From Cronobacter muytjensii ATCC 51329 (GTDB lineage: Bacteria; Pseudomonadota; Gammaproteobacteria; Enterobacterales; Enterobacteriaceae): 64,000 nucleotides of DNA. Below, piece after piece: positions 8,049-16,996 of this stretch (the first letter of the stretch is position 1; the number at the start of each line of letters is the position of its first letter). The notes under the pieces are model-generated. The model did no database searches. It was given only the letters and a program-made list of their open reading frames with translations, and was not told the DNA's origin. Location of the stretch: the NCBI RefSeq assembly GCF_001277195.1, contig NZ_CP012268.1, positions 1,364,001 through 1,428,000 of the forward strand, read 5' to 3'. A program made the translations under genes and the position numbers.

Positions 8049-9059
8049 ATGATTGAAGCAGACCGCCTGGTGGCGCCGGGCAGTATCGTGGCGGAAGAGG
8101 TGGCCGATCGCGCCATTCGCCCCAAATTACTCGAAGAGTACATCGGCCAGCCGCAGGTGCGTTCCCAGATGGAAATCTTCATCCAGGCGGCGAAGCTGCG
8201 CGGCGACGCGCTCGATCATCTGCTGATTTTCGGCCCGCCTGGGCTTGGGAAGACGACGCTCGCCAATATCGTCGCCAACGAGATGGGCGTGAACCTGCGC
8301 ACCACCTCCGGGCCGGTGCTGGAAAAGGCGGGCGATCTCGCGGCGATGCTCACTAATCTTGAGCCGCATGACGTTCTGTTTATCGATGAAATTCACCGTC
8401 TTTCGCCGGTGGTGGAAGAAGTGCTCTACCCGGCGATGGAAGATTATCAGCTCGACATCATGATCGGCGAAGGCCCGGCGGCGCGCTCTATAAAAATCGA
8501 TTTGCCGCCGTTTACGCTGATTGGCGCTACGACGCGCGCAGGCTCGCTCACTTCTCCGCTGCGTGACCGCTTCGGGATTGTACAGCGCCTGGAGTTCTAT
8601 CAGGTGGCGGATCTTCAGCATATCGTGAGCCGCAGCGCGCGCCATATGGGCCTTGAGATGAATGACGAGGCGTCCTTTGAAGTGGCGAAGCGCTCGCGCG
8701 GCACGCCGCGTATCGCCAACCGTCTGCTGCGCCGCGTGCGTGATTTCGCTGAGGTGCGTCACGATGGGGTCATCAATCAACATGTGGCGTCTCAGGCGCT
8801 CGATATGCTGAATGTTGATGCCGAAGGCTTTGATTACATGGACCGCAAGCTGCTGCTGGCGGTCATTGATAAATTCTTCGGCGGCCCGGTGGGGCTCGAT
8901 AACCTGGCGGCGGCCATCGGGGAAGAGCGCGAAACCATTGAAGATGTGCTGGAGCCGTTTCTTATCCAGCAAGGGTTTTTGCAACGTACGCCGCGCGGTC
9001 GTATGGCGACCACACGCGCCTGGAACCATTTCGGTATCACGCCTCCGCAGATGCCGTGA
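8049..9059 (+). CDS. ruvB: Holliday junction branch migration helicase RuvB
   Basis: AAA+ motor of the RuvAB branch-migration complex, 336 aa. Walker A is GPPGLGKTTLA near residue 62, Walker B LFIDEIHR near 113, and sensor 1 is GATTRAGSL. The C-terminal winged helix ends in RGRMATTRAWNHFG. It is second in the SOS-controlled ruvAB operon and ends 35 bp before a strong terminator. Confidence 0.97.
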   Translation: MIEADRLVAPGSIVAEEVADRAIRPKLLEEYIGQPQVRSQMEIFIQAAKLRGDALDHLLIFGPPGLGKTTLANIVANEMGVNLRTTSGPVLEKAGDLAAMLTNLEPHDVLFIDEIHRLSPVVEEVLYPAMEDYQLDIMIGEGPAARSIKIDLPPFTLIGATTRAGSLTSPLRDRFGIVQRLEFYQVADLQHIVSRSARHMGLEMNDEASFEVAKRSRGTPRIANRLLRRVRDFAEVRHDGVINQHVASQALDMLNVDAEGFDYMDRKLLLAVIDKFFGGPVGLDNLAAAIGEERETIEDVLEPFLIQQGFLQRTPRGRMATTRAWNHFGITPPQMP

Positions 9060-9090
9060 CATCGCTGATGTGAGTGAACGACATGCATAA

Positions 9091-9117
9091 AAAAAGCGCC
9101 CTCAGGGCGCTTTTTTG
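9091..9117. terminator. bidirectional terminator between ruvB and znuB
   Basis: Stem AGCGCCC / GGGCGCT with loop TCA (9095-9111), flanked by A-run upstream and T-run downstream. It suits the convergent ends of ruvAB (+) and znuCB (-). Confidence 0.9.
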
Positions 9118-9143
9118 TTAACCGTTTCTCCGGGTAGACCAGA

Positions 9144-9929
9144 TCAGGCTGGCGGGCGTTTCGCCATGCTGAAAATAAAGAGCAGCGCCGCGCACAGCAC
9201 TACCGATGGCCCGGCAGGCGTGTCATAAAACGCGGAAAAGGTCAGGCCGCCGGTTACCGCCACCATACCGAGCGCCACCGCCACACCGGCCATCTGTTCC
9301 GGCGTACGAGCAAAGCGGCGGGCGGTTGCCGCCGGGATAATCAACAGCGAGGTGATTATCAGCGCGCCGACAAACTTCATCGCCACGCCGATGGTCAGCG
9401 CCGTCACCATCATCAGCAGGATCTTCACGCGCTGTAAGCGCACGCCGTCGACAAAGGCGAGGTCGGGGCTGATAGTCATCGACAGTAAATTGCGCCATTG
9501 CCAGAACAGCACGCCGAGCACCACAACAACGCCAAGCCCGACAGAGAGCAAATCAGCAGGCGTCACCGCCAGTAAATCGCCGAACAGATACGCCATAAGG
9601 TCAACGCGGATATTGCCCATCAGGCTCACCACCACCAGTCCCAGCGACAGCGCGCTGTGCGCCATAATGCCGAGCAGCGTGTCGATGGCGAGATGCGGGC
9701 GTTTCTCAAGCCATACCAGCCCGCCGGCCAGCAGCAGGGTCACGACGATCACCGCATAAAACGGATTAACGTCCAGTAACAGCCCGAACGCGACGCCAAG
9801 CAGCGAGGCGTGCGCCAGCGTATCGCCGAAATAGGACATCCGACGCCAGACCACGAAAGAGCCCAGCGGGCCAGCGGCGCAGGCCAGCAGCATACCGGCC
9901 ATCCAGCCGGGAAGCAGAAGTTCAATCAT
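9144..9929 (-). CDS. znuB: zinc ABC transporter permease ZnuB
   Basis: Inner-membrane permease of the ZnuABC high-affinity zinc importer. It has 261 residues with about eight hydrophobic helices, the first MIELLLPGWMAGMLLACAA. It is colinear with E. coli ZnuB. Its start overlaps the end of znuC by four bases, so the pair is translationally coupled and divergent from znuA. Confidence 0.95.
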   Translation of the reverse strand: MIELLLPGWMAGMLLACAAGPLGSFVVWRRMSYFGDTLAHASLLGVAFGLLLDVNPFYAVIVVTLLLAGGLVWLEKRPHLAIDTLLGIMAHSALSLGLVVVSLMGNIRVDLMAYLFGDLLAVTPADLLSVGLGVVVVLGVLFWQWRNLLSMTISPDLAFVDGVRLQRVKILLMMVTALTIGVAMKFVGALIITSLLIIPAATARRFARTPEQMAGVAVALGMVAVTGGLTFSAFYDTPAGPSVVLCAALLFIFSMAKRPPA

Positions 9930-10681
9930 AACGAGCCATTTCCCTTGCGCAGAATAATCCGTCCCTGCAAATCGTGACGGTGGTTATGGTGATGACGGTA
10001 AATCCCCAGTTGTTCAGCGCCGCGCGGGCCAAACATAGAGATAAATTCCGGATGGGTGGAAACGACTTCCGGCGCGCCGGAGCAGCAGATGTGATGATTC
10101 AGGCACAGCACCTCATCAGTTTTAGCCATCACCAGATGCAGATCGTGTGAGACCATAAGCACGCCGCAATTAAGCTCGTGGCGCAGCTGGTTGATGAGAT
10201 CATAAAGCGCGACCTGACCGTTCACGTCTACCCCCTGTGTCGGTTCGTCGAGCACCAGGAGCTGCGGCTGGTTGAGCAGGGCGCGTGCCAGCAAAACTCG
10301 CTGGGTTTCGCCGCCGGAGAGTTTCTGCATCGGCGCTTCGATAAGATGGCCTGCCTGCACGCGTTTCAGCGCCGGCAGGATATCCGCTTTGCGGGTGCCG
10401 GGGCGCAGGCGCAGGAAACGACTCACCGTCAGCGGCAGGGTGGCGTCGAGGTGCAGTTTTTGCGGCACATAGCCGATGCGCAGGTTGCGTTCACGCTTGA
10501 TAACCCCCTCATCGGGTGCTACCAGCCCAAGCACCACTCTCACCAGCGTCGATTTCCCGGCGCCGTTCGGGCCGAGCAACGTCAGGATCCGTCCACCCTG
10601 GAGTGTTAAAGAAATGTCAGATAAAACGCGGCGTTGCCCGAAGGAGACGCTGACGTTCTGAAGCGATACGAGATTAGTCAT
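9926..10681 (-). CDS. znuC: zinc ABC transporter ATPase ZnuC
   Basis: ATPase of the ZnuABC importer, 251 aa. It has Walker A GPNGAGKSTL near residue 36, signature LSGGETQRV, Walker B LLVLDEPTQGVD, and the H-loop His in VSHDLH. A His-rich C-terminal stretch (YRHHHNHRHD) is typical of ZnuC. Expression is presumably repressed by Zur through the shared znuC-znuA operator. Confidence 0.96.
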   Translation of the reverse strand: MTNLVSLQNVSVSFGQRRVLSDISLTLQGGRILTLLGPNGAGKSTLVRVVLGLVAPDEGVIKRERNLRIGYVPQKLHLDATLPLTVSRFLRLRPGTRKADILPALKRVQAGHLIEAPMQKLSGGETQRVLLARALLNQPQLLVLDEPTQGVDVNGQVALYDLINQLRHELNCGVLMVSHDLHLVMAKTDEVLCLNHHICCSGAPEVVSTHPEFISMFGPRGAEQLGIYRHHHNHRHDLQGRIILRKGNGSL

Positions 10682-10708
10682 GGCAATTTAATTATTGCAG
10701 AAGTTATC

Positions 10709-10730
10709 GAATGTTATAATATCACACTTC
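10709..10730. promoter_or_regulatory. Zur operator between znuC and znuA
   Basis: The sequence GAATGTTATAATATCACACTTC is an imperfect palindrome around TATAATAT. It is nearly the same as the Zur site I recall for the E. coli znuC-znuA divergent promoter. It lies 28 bp upstream of znuC and 30 bp upstream of znuA, so one site can repress both. Confidence 0.85.
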
Positions 10731-10759
10731 CAACATTCATAACGATGATAAGTCGCATT

Positions 10760-11704
10760 ATGTTACATAAAAATACGCTTCTTTGCGCTGCGCTCGGCGC
10801 AGCAATCATGGGTGGCACCGCCACCTCCGCACAGGCCGCCGTTGTCGCTTCGCTTAAGCCGGTGGGCTTTATCGCCTCCGCGATTGCCGATGGCGTTACG
10901 CCAACCGAAGTGCTGCTGCCGGACGGCGCGTCGGAACATGACTACGCACTGCGTCCGTCTGATGTTAAACGCTTACAGAAAGCGGATTTAGTGGTCTGGA
11001 TTGGCCCCGATATGGAAGCCTTTATGGATAAGTCCGTCAAAGCGCTGCCGTCACAAAAAAATCTGGCGCTGGCCGAGCTTGCCGCTGTAAAACCGCTGCT
11101 GATGAAAGGCGCTGATGATGACGATCACGACCATGATGAACATGCGCATCATGGCGAAGAAAGTGACGAACATCACCATCATAGCGATTATAACATGCAC
11201 ATCTGGCTGTCGCCGGAAATCGCCCGGGCCTCGGCGGTTGCAATCCACGAAAAATTAGTGGAACTTATGCCGCAAAGCAAAGCCAAACTGGACGCCAACC
11301 TCCAGCGCTTCGAGGCCGAACTGGCCCGAACAGACAAACAGGTGGCGAACGAGCTGGCACCGCTGAAAGGGAAAGGATACTTCGTTTTTCATGACGCTTA
11401 CGGCTATTACGAAAAACATTACGGCCTGACATCGCTCGGCCATTTTACCGTCAATCCCGAAATCCAGCCCGGTGCGCAGCGTTTACATGAAATAAGAACA
11501 CAGTTGGTTGAGCAAAAAGCCGAGTGCGTTTTTGCTGAGCCACAGTTCAGGCCAGCGGTGATTGAAGCCGTTGCCAGGGGCACGAAAGTTCGAATGGGAA
11601 CACTCGACCCGCTGGGAACGTCTGTCAGCCTGGGCAAGGACAGCTATATGCAGTTCCTGACTCAGTTATCTAACCAATATGCCAGCTGCCTGAAAGGAGA
11701 TTAA
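10760..11704 (+). CDS. znuA: periplasmic zinc-binding protein ZnuA
   Basis: Substrate-binding protein of the ZnuABC importer. It has 314 residues from MLHKNTLLCAALGAAIM, with a signal peptide (~1-28) ending at AQAA. The zinc-ligand His lies in SEHDYALRP, and a His/Asp-rich charged loop (DDDDHDHDEHAHH, later EHHHH) near residues 122-145 is typical of the family. An alternative ATG five codons upstream is in frame; I chose the E. coli-like start. It is under the shared Zur operator. Confidence 0.95.
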   Translation: MLHKNTLLCAALGAAIMGGTATSAQAAVVASLKPVGFIASAIADGVTPTEVLLPDGASEHDYALRPSDVKRLQKADLVVWIGPDMEAFMDKSVKALPSQKNLALAELAAVKPLLMKGADDDDHDHDEHAHHGEESDEHHHHSDYNMHIWLSPEIARASAVAIHEKLVELMPQSKAKLDANLQRFEAELARTDKQVANELAPLKGKGYFVFHDAYGYYEKHYGLTSLGHFTVNPEIQPGAQRLHEIRTQLVEQKAECVFAEPQFRPAVIEAVARGTKVRMGTLDPLGTSVSLGKDSYMQFLTQLSNQYASCLKGD

Positions 11705-11719
11705 CGAGGAAGTGGATAC

Positions 11720-13045
11720 GTGCAACAGATAGCCCGCTCTGTCGCCCTGGCATTTAACAACCTGCCACGACCCCATCGCGTTATGCTGGGGTCTCTTACA
11801 GTTCTCACACTCGCGGTCGCCGTCTGGCGGCCGTACATTTACCACCCCGAATCAGCCCCTATCGTTAAAACCATCGAACTGCAAAAGAGCGAAATCCGTT
11901 CTCTGCTGCCTGAGGCGAGCGAGCCTATCGATCAGGCCGCGCCGGAAGACGATGAAGCGATCCCGCAGGATGAGCTTGACGATAAAACCGCCGGCGAAGC
12001 CGGGGTGCATGAATATGTGGTCTCCACCGGCGATACCTTGAGCAGCGTGCTGAATCAGTACGGTATCGATATGGGGGATATCAGCCAGCTCGCCTCGGTC
12101 GATAAAGACCTGCGTAACCTGAAAATCGGCCAGCAGATCTCCTGGACGCTCACCGACAGCGGCGAATTACAGCGCCTGACCTGGGAGATGTCGCGCCGCG
12201 AAACCCGTACTTATGACCGCACACCTGCCGGCAGCTTTAAAATGAGCAGCGAAGTGCAGCAGGGCGACTGGGTCAATAATGTGATCAAAGGCACCGTCGG
12301 CGGTAGTTTCGTCGCCAGCGCCAAAGAGGCCGGGCTCACGAGTGCTGAAATCAGCGCGGTGATTAAAGCGATGCAGTGGCAGATGGATTTCCGCAAGCTG
12401 AAAAAAGGCGACGAATTCTCGGTGCTGATGTCGCGCGAAATGCTCGACGGCAAACGTGAGCAGAGCCAGTTGCTTGGCGTGCGTCTGCGTTCGTCCGGTA
12501 AAGACTATTTCGCGATCCGCGCGGAAGACGGCAAATTCTACGACCGCAACGGCTCCGGGCTTGCCAAGGGCTTCCTGCGCTTCCCGACGTCGCGCCAGTT
12601 CCGCGTCTCTTCTAACTTCAACCCACGTCGTCTGAACCCGGTGACCGGGCGCGTCGCGCCGCATAAAGGCGTCGACTTCGCGATGCCGCAGGGTACGCCG
12701 GTGCTGGCGGTGGGTGATGGTGAAGTGGTGATGGCGAAGCGTAGCGGGGCGGCGGGCTATTATGTGGCGATCCGCCACGGACGCACCTACACCACCCGCT
12801 ATATGCACCTGAAAAAGCTGCTGGTGAAACCTGGCCAGAAAGTGAAACGCGGCGATCGCATCGCGCTTTCCGGCAACACCGGACGCTCCACCGGCCCGCA
12901 TCTGCACTATGAAATCTGGATAAACCAGCAGGCCGTTAACCCGCTGACCGCCAAGCTGCCGCGCTCCGAGGGCCTGACCGGCTCGGATCGCCGCGACTAC
13001 CTGGCGCAGGTCAAAGAAGTGGTTCCGCAGCTGACGCTTGATTAA
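11720..13045 (+). CDS. mepM: murein DD-endopeptidase MepM
   Basis: Peptidoglycan endopeptidase cutting 4-3 crosslinks to let the cell wall grow. The 441 residues have an N-terminal membrane anchor (~20-40), a LysM domain (EYVVSTGDTLSSVL to ISWTL, ~97-145) and a C-terminal M23 LytM domain. The Zn ligands are visible in HKGVDFAMPQG and HLHYEIW. GTG start at 11720 as in relatives. It lies 15 bp after znuA. Confidence 0.95.
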   Translation: MQQIARSVALAFNNLPRPHRVMLGSLTVLTLAVAVWRPYIYHPESAPIVKTIELQKSEIRSLLPEASEPIDQAAPEDDEAIPQDELDDKTAGEAGVHEYVVSTGDTLSSVLNQYGIDMGDISQLASVDKDLRNLKIGQQISWTLTDSGELQRLTWEMSRRETRTYDRTPAGSFKMSSEVQQGDWVNNVIKGTVGGSFVASAKEAGLTSAEISAVIKAMQWQMDFRKLKKGDEFSVLMSREMLDGKREQSQLLGVRLRSSGKDYFAIRAEDGKFYDRNGSGLAKGFLRFPTSRQFRVSSNFNPRRLNPVTGRVAPHKGVDFAMPQGTPVLAVGDGEVVMAKRSGAAGYYVAIRHGRTYTTRYMHLKKLLVKPGQKVKRGDRIALSGNTGRSTGPHLHYEIWINQQAVNPLTAKLPRSEGLTGSDRRDYLAQVKEVVPQLTLD

Positions 13046-13061
13046 AAGCGCGGCAAATAAC

Positions 13062-13090
13062 AGCCGGTGCCTTCGTGCGCCGGCTTTTTA
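13062..13090 (+). terminator. rho-independent terminator after mepM
   Basis: Stem AGCCGGTGC / GCGCCGGCT (one G-T pair) with loop CTTCGT and a following T run, 17 bp after the mepM stop. Confidence 0.85.
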
Positions 13091-13171
13091 TTTTGTCTGG
13101 CGGCCTTCGCGCCGCTAAACTCCTTCATTATTTTTCTTTTTTGAAAACCTGGCTCTGCCCTGAGAACCGTC

Positions 13172-14140
13172 ATGGAAACTAAAAAAACAAAAAGTGAATA
13201 CATTCCCGAATTCGAGAAGGCGTTCCTGCATCCGCGCTACTGGGGCTCCTGGCTGGGTATTGGCGCCTGCGCTGCGCTGGCGCTGACGCCGCCATCCTTT
13301 CGCGATCCGCTGCTCGGCAAAATCGGTCGACTGGCGGGGCGGCTTGGTAAAAGCGCCCGCCGCCGCGCGCGCATTAATCTGCTCTACTGCTTCCCGGAGC
13401 TCTCCGAGGCGCAGCGCGAAGCGATTATCGACAATATGTTCGCCACCGCGCCGCAGTCGATGGTGTTCATGGCCGAACTGGCGCTGCGCGGCCCGGAAAA
13501 AGTGCTGAACCGCGTTGACTGGCACGGTGAAGCCATCATTAACGAGATGCTTGAGAGCAAAGAGAGCGTGATCCTGCTGGTGCCGCATGGCTGGGGCGTG
13601 GATATCCCGGCGATGCTGCTGGCCTCGCGCGGCGTTCACGTCGCCGCGATGTTCCATCATCAGGGCAACCGGCTGCTGGATTATGTCTGGAACAAAGTGC
13701 GCCTGCGCTTTGGTGGCCGTCTGCACGCTAGGCAGGATGGCATCAAACCGTTTATTAAATCGGTACGCGATGGCTTCTGGGGTTACTACCTGCCGGATGA
13801 AGATCACGGCCCGGAGCAGAGTGAATTTGTCGATTTCTTCGCGACCTACAAAGCGACGTTGCCGGCTGTAGGACGCCTGATGAAAGTCTGCCGCGCGCGG
13901 GTGATCCCGCTCTTCCCGGTCTATGACGGTAAAACGCACCGTCTGGACGTGTTAGTCCGCCCGCCGATGGATGATTTGATGGATGCTGATGACGTCACGC
14001 TTGCGCGCCGCATGAATGAGGAAGTGGAGCATTTCGTCGGCCCGCATCCTGAGCAGTACGCCTGGATACTGAAGCTTCTGAAAACGCGTAAAGAGGGCGA
14101 GACTGAGCCGTATCGCCGCAAAGATCTCTATCCCAAATAA
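13172..14140 (+). CDS. lpxM: lipid A myristoyltransferase LpxM (MsbB)
   Basis: Adds the sixth (myristoyl) acyl chain to Kdo2-lipid A at the inner membrane, 322 aa. The HX4D acyltransferase motif appears as HGWGVD near residue 138. The conserved GWGVDIPAMLL and LPDEDHG blocks match E. coli LpxM. It is the last chromosomal gene before the integrated element; E. coli has convergent pykA after it. Confidence 0.96.
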   Translation: METKKTKSEYIPEFEKAFLHPRYWGSWLGIGACAALALTPPSFRDPLLGKIGRLAGRLGKSARRRARINLLYCFPELSEAQREAIIDNMFATAPQSMVFMAELALRGPEKVLNRVDWHGEAIINEMLESKESVILLVPHGWGVDIPAMLLASRGVHVAAMFHHQGNRLLDYVWNKVRLRFGGRLHARQDGIKPFIKSVRDGFWGYYLPDEDHGPEQSEFVDFFATYKATLPAVGRLMKVCRARVIPLFPVYDGKTHRLDVLVRPPMDDLMDADDVTLARRMNEEVEHFVGPHPEQYAWILKLLKTRKEGETEPYRRKDLYPK

Positions 14141-14141
14141 A

Positions 14142-14164
14142 AAGCCGCTCATGGCGAGCGGCTT
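14142..14164. terminator. hairpin terminator after lpxM
   Basis: Perfect 9-bp stem AAGCCGCTC / GAGCGGCTT, followed by a short pyrimidine/T stretch, directly after the lpxM stop. Confidence 0.8.
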
Positions 14165-14179
14165 CTCTTTTCACACGAA

Positions 14180-14199
14180 GGGGCGCAGGCCCCTTTTTT
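14180..14199. terminator. second terminator downstream of lpxM, at the element junction
   Basis: Stem GGGGC / GCCCC with loop GCAG followed by six T. It may belong to lpxM or to the convergent gene that the element displaced. The T run merges with the proposed attachment site. Confidence 0.75.
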
Positions 14200-14201
14200 G
14201 T
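14194..14201. other. candidate left attachment site (attL) of the Tn4371-like ICE
   Basis: The octamer TTTTTTGT fits the TTTTTYRT target I recall for Tn4371-family elements. It lies between the lpxM terminators and the integrase gene, where the chromosome gives way to element DNA. The matching right copy is outside the window, so the assignment is an inference. Confidence 0.5.
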
Positions 14202-14376
14202 TTCACGATGACTCCAGCCCGGTAGTTCGCTGGACTGCGACGTAGCCCTATACAGCAGGTTTATCAATAGCTTACGCGCGTTCATCATATGCCGGTGCTT
14301 TCTGAAACTTGACCCGGTTCTCCCTCGCGCCGCTCCTATCTGGCTCCTGGAATCCGGGTCGTTCCAAGGAGTCATC

Positions 14377-15576
14377 ATGGCAAAGATCAAGCTCACCAAG
14401 ACCGCCGTAGAGTCGGCGCAACCCCAGGCGAAGGACATCGAACTACGGGATACCGTCGTGCCCGGCTTCCTTTGCAAGATTACCCCGACGGGGCGCCGGG
14501 TGTTCATGCTCCAGTACCGCACGAACTCTGGCCAGCCCCGCAAGCCCTCGCTGGGACTCTACGGGGAACTAACCGTCGAACAGGCGCGGGTCAAAGCGCA
14601 GGACTGGCTGGCCGAGGTTCGCCGGGGTGGCGACCCCGGCGGCGCCAAGGCCGAGGCGCGCAAGGCGCCCACAATGGCCGAGTTGTGCAAGAAGTTCATG
14701 GAGGACTACTCCAAGAAGCGCAACAAGGTCAGCACGCAGGACGGCTACCAGGGCGTCATCGACCGCAACATCATCCCACTGCTGGGCCGCAAGAAGGCAC
14801 ATGACGTGAAGCGGCCCGACATTGCGGGGCTGATGGAAAAGCTGGCCTACAAGCCGACCGAGGCCAACAAGACCTTCGGCGTGCTACGCAAGATGTTCAA
14901 CCTGGCCGAAGTGTGGGGCTTCCGCCCGGACGGCACGAACCCGTGCCGTCACGTCCCGATGTACCCGCCTGGCAAGGAAACCCGGCTCATCGTGGACGAG
15001 GAAATGGTGCGGATCTTCCGCCAGTTGGAGAAACTGGAGGCGGAGGGGCTGGAGAACTACGTCATCCCGTTGGCGATCCGGCTGCAATTCGAGTTTGCGG
15101 CACGGCGCTCCGAAATCTGCCCGCTCGAATGGAGCTGGCTGGACTTCGAGAACCGGCGCGTGGTGTGGCCCGACAGCAAGGTTGGCGGCATTTCCAAGCC
15201 CATGAGCGAGGAAGCCTATCGGCTGCTTTCGACGGCGCCGCGGCTGGAAGGCTGCCCTTACGTCCTGCCGTCGCCGAACGACCCGGCGAAGCACCTAACC
15301 TTTGGCGAGCACTATGGCGGCTGGTGCCGGACGCTCAAGGCCGCCAGCGTGCCGCACGTTGGCACGCACGGCATCCGTCATCGCTCGACCACCGACATTG
15401 CCAATTCCGGTGTGCCGACCAAAGTGGGCATGAAGCTGACGGGCCACAAGACCGTGGCGATGTTCATGCACTACGTCCACACCGAGGACAAGCCGGTGCG
15501 CGAGGCGGCCGAGTTGGTGGCCAGCCGCCGCCAAGCCATCACGGGCGCGCGGCAGCTTGCGGAGGCGGTGGCATGA
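14377..15576 (+). CDS. int: tyrosine-recombinase integrase of the ICE (Tn4371 type)
   Basis: Catalyses integration and excision of the element. The 399 residues have an N-terminal DUF4102-like arm-binding region (1-90), a core-binding region (~95-195) and a catalytic domain. Catalytic residues are visible: Arg in AARRSEICPLEW (~242), Lys in SKVGG, HxxR in HGIRHR (~331), His in TGHKT, and Tyr in MHYVH (~365). AAGGAG precedes the ATG. The stop overlaps the next gene by four bases. GC and codon use differ from lpxM upstream. Confidence 0.93.
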   Translation: MAKIKLTKTAVESAQPQAKDIELRDTVVPGFLCKITPTGRRVFMLQYRTNSGQPRKPSLGLYGELTVEQARVKAQDWLAEVRRGGDPGGAKAEARKAPTMAELCKKFMEDYSKKRNKVSTQDGYQGVIDRNIIPLLGRKKAHDVKRPDIAGLMEKLAYKPTEANKTFGVLRKMFNLAEVWGFRPDGTNPCRHVPMYPPGKETRLIVDEEMVRIFRQLEKLEAEGLENYVIPLAIRLQFEFAARRSEICPLEWSWLDFENRRVVWPDSKVGGISKPMSEEAYRLLSTAPRLEGCPYVLPSPNDPAKHLTFGEHYGGWCRTLKAASVPHVGTHGIRHRSTTDIANSGVPTKVGMKLTGHKTVAMFMHYVHTEDKPVREAAELVASRRQAITGARQLAEAVA

Positions 15577-16637
15577 ACGGGCGCCGGTCATCAGCAGCAT
15601 CGCTCGCAGCTCCTGCGGCGCTGCTGGGCGACATTCGGGCACTGATCGAGGCGGCGCGCAAGCGCGCCGCCTCGACGGTGAATAGCGAGCTTACGATGCT
15701 CTACTGGCGCATCGGCCAGCGCATCCACACGCAGGTCTTGGACGGGCGCCGGGGCGCCTACGGTAAGGAAGTTCTGCCCACCTTGGCTGCGCAGTTGGTG
15801 GAGGAGTACGGCAGCAGCTTTGCAGAGCAGAACTTGCGCCGCATGGTGCAGTTCGCCGCCACCTTCCCCGACGAGCGAATTCTCGTATCACTGATACGAG
15901 AATTAAGCTGGACGCACTTCATCGCCCTGATGCCGCTGAAAGACCCGCTCCAGCGGGACTACTACGCACAGATGGCCAGCACCCAACGCTGGAGCGTGCG
16001 GACGCTGCGCGAGCGTATCGACTCGATGCTGTACGAGCGCACGGCGCTTTCCCAAAAGCCCGAAGAAACCATAGCGCAGGAGTTGGCGACCCTGCGCGAT
16101 GCGCAGCGCATGTCGCCGGCCCTGGTCATGCGCGACCCGTACATCCTCGACTTCCTGGGCCTGCGGGACACTTGGCAGGAAGGCGACTTGGAAGCGGCGA
16201 TCATCCGTGAAATGGAGTCCTTCCTGCTGGAGCTGGGCGCGGGCTTCTCATTCGTCGCCCGGCAGAAGCGCATTCCGATCGACGACGAGGATTTCCACCT
16301 TGACCTGCTGTTCTACAACCGCAAGCTGCGGCGGCTGGTGGCGGTGGAGTTGAAGGTAGGTGACTTCAAGGCGGCCTACAAAGGGCAGATGGAGCTCTAC
16401 CTTCGGTGGCTAGACAAGCACGAACGGGAGCCGGAGGAAGCCTCGCCGCTCGGGATCATCCTTTGCACCGGCAAGAAGCGCGAGCAGATCGAATTGCTGG
16501 AGCTGGACAAGTCCGGCATCCACGTTGCCGAGTATCTGACCGCCTTGCCGCCGAGGGGCGTGCTGGTGGAGCGGCTGCAACAGGCAACGCAACGGGCGCA
16601 GTTGCAGATCGAGCAGCGCAAGACCGACAACGAGTAG
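15573..16637 (+). CDS. DUF1016 / YhcG-family PD-(D/E)XK nuclease
   Basis: A 354-residue protein with the N-terminal DUF1016 helical region (LTMLYWRIGQRI, FAEQNLRRMVQFA, LSWTHFIALMPL) and a C-terminal PD-(D/E)XK-like domain. The catalytic residues are D in FHLDLLFYNR and ExK in AVELKVGDFK (~235-265). Family members occur in mobile elements and have been linked to DNA restriction or repair; the role here is unknown. The ATGA overlap with int shows that the two are made together, suggesting a job in element maintenance or excision. Confidence 0.82.
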   Translation: MNGRRSSAASLAAPAALLGDIRALIEAARKRAASTVNSELTMLYWRIGQRIHTQVLDGRRGAYGKEVLPTLAAQLVEEYGSSFAEQNLRRMVQFAATFPDERILVSLIRELSWTHFIALMPLKDPLQRDYYAQMASTQRWSVRTLRERIDSMLYERTALSQKPEETIAQELATLRDAQRMSPALVMRDPYILDFLGLRDTWQEGDLEAAIIREMESFLLELGAGFSFVARQKRIPIDDEDFHLDLLFYNRKLRRLVAVELKVGDFKAAYKGQMELYLRWLDKHEREPEEASPLGIILCTGKKREQIELLELDKSGIHVAEYLTALPPRGVLVERLQQATQRAQLQIEQRKTDNE

Positions 16638-16996
16638 TCCTGTCCCAAGCAGTCGGGCGTCCCGGCGTGCCGCCGTCGCGCTGTCGTGCTGTCGTGCTGC
16701 GCATCGAGCTTCGCTGCGCGAGTCTCGCCCCTGTCGGGCTTCCATCACTGACGCCTCCGTCCCGGCTCGTTGATCCGGGCCTGCGCGCTCCGCTTGCCAA
16801 AAATCGACTCTGTGCAGTGGGCGGGTGTGGGCGGTCTTGCTGTTCCCTTCACCGTATCACGGCGTTCTCGCCGTCAAGGGCGGCGCGCGCCATGCGCGCT
16901 TGCGTCCTGGCGGCCGTCTGCGACCCCTGACTGCTTGCGCTGCGCCGTGCTGTCGCCGGTTCCGGGCAATTCCGCCCGAGCAACCGGAGCACGATC
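16638..16996. other. intergenic region upstream of the radC-like gene
   Basis: 359 bp without a convincing gene. Open frames in it have no ribosome-binding site or recognisable product. It holds one copy of a leader motif (16740-16798) repeated twice elsewhere in the element, and several short GC-rich inverted repeats. It is probably an untranslated leader. Confidence 0.5.
16740..16798 (+). repeat. leader repeat, copy 1
   Basis: Shares ACGCCTCCG, CCCGGCT, GGGCCTGCGCGCT and CGCTTGCC in the same order with 20021-20082. A shorter match exists at 25007-25057. All three copies lie in untranslated gaps of the ICE. Confidence 0.5.

Noticed and set aside
14200..14376. tRNA gene as the ICE attachment site
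   Set aside because: No cloverleaf-like sequence or 3' tRNA fragment is visible at the junction. The T-rich octamer next to a terminator is the better candidate.
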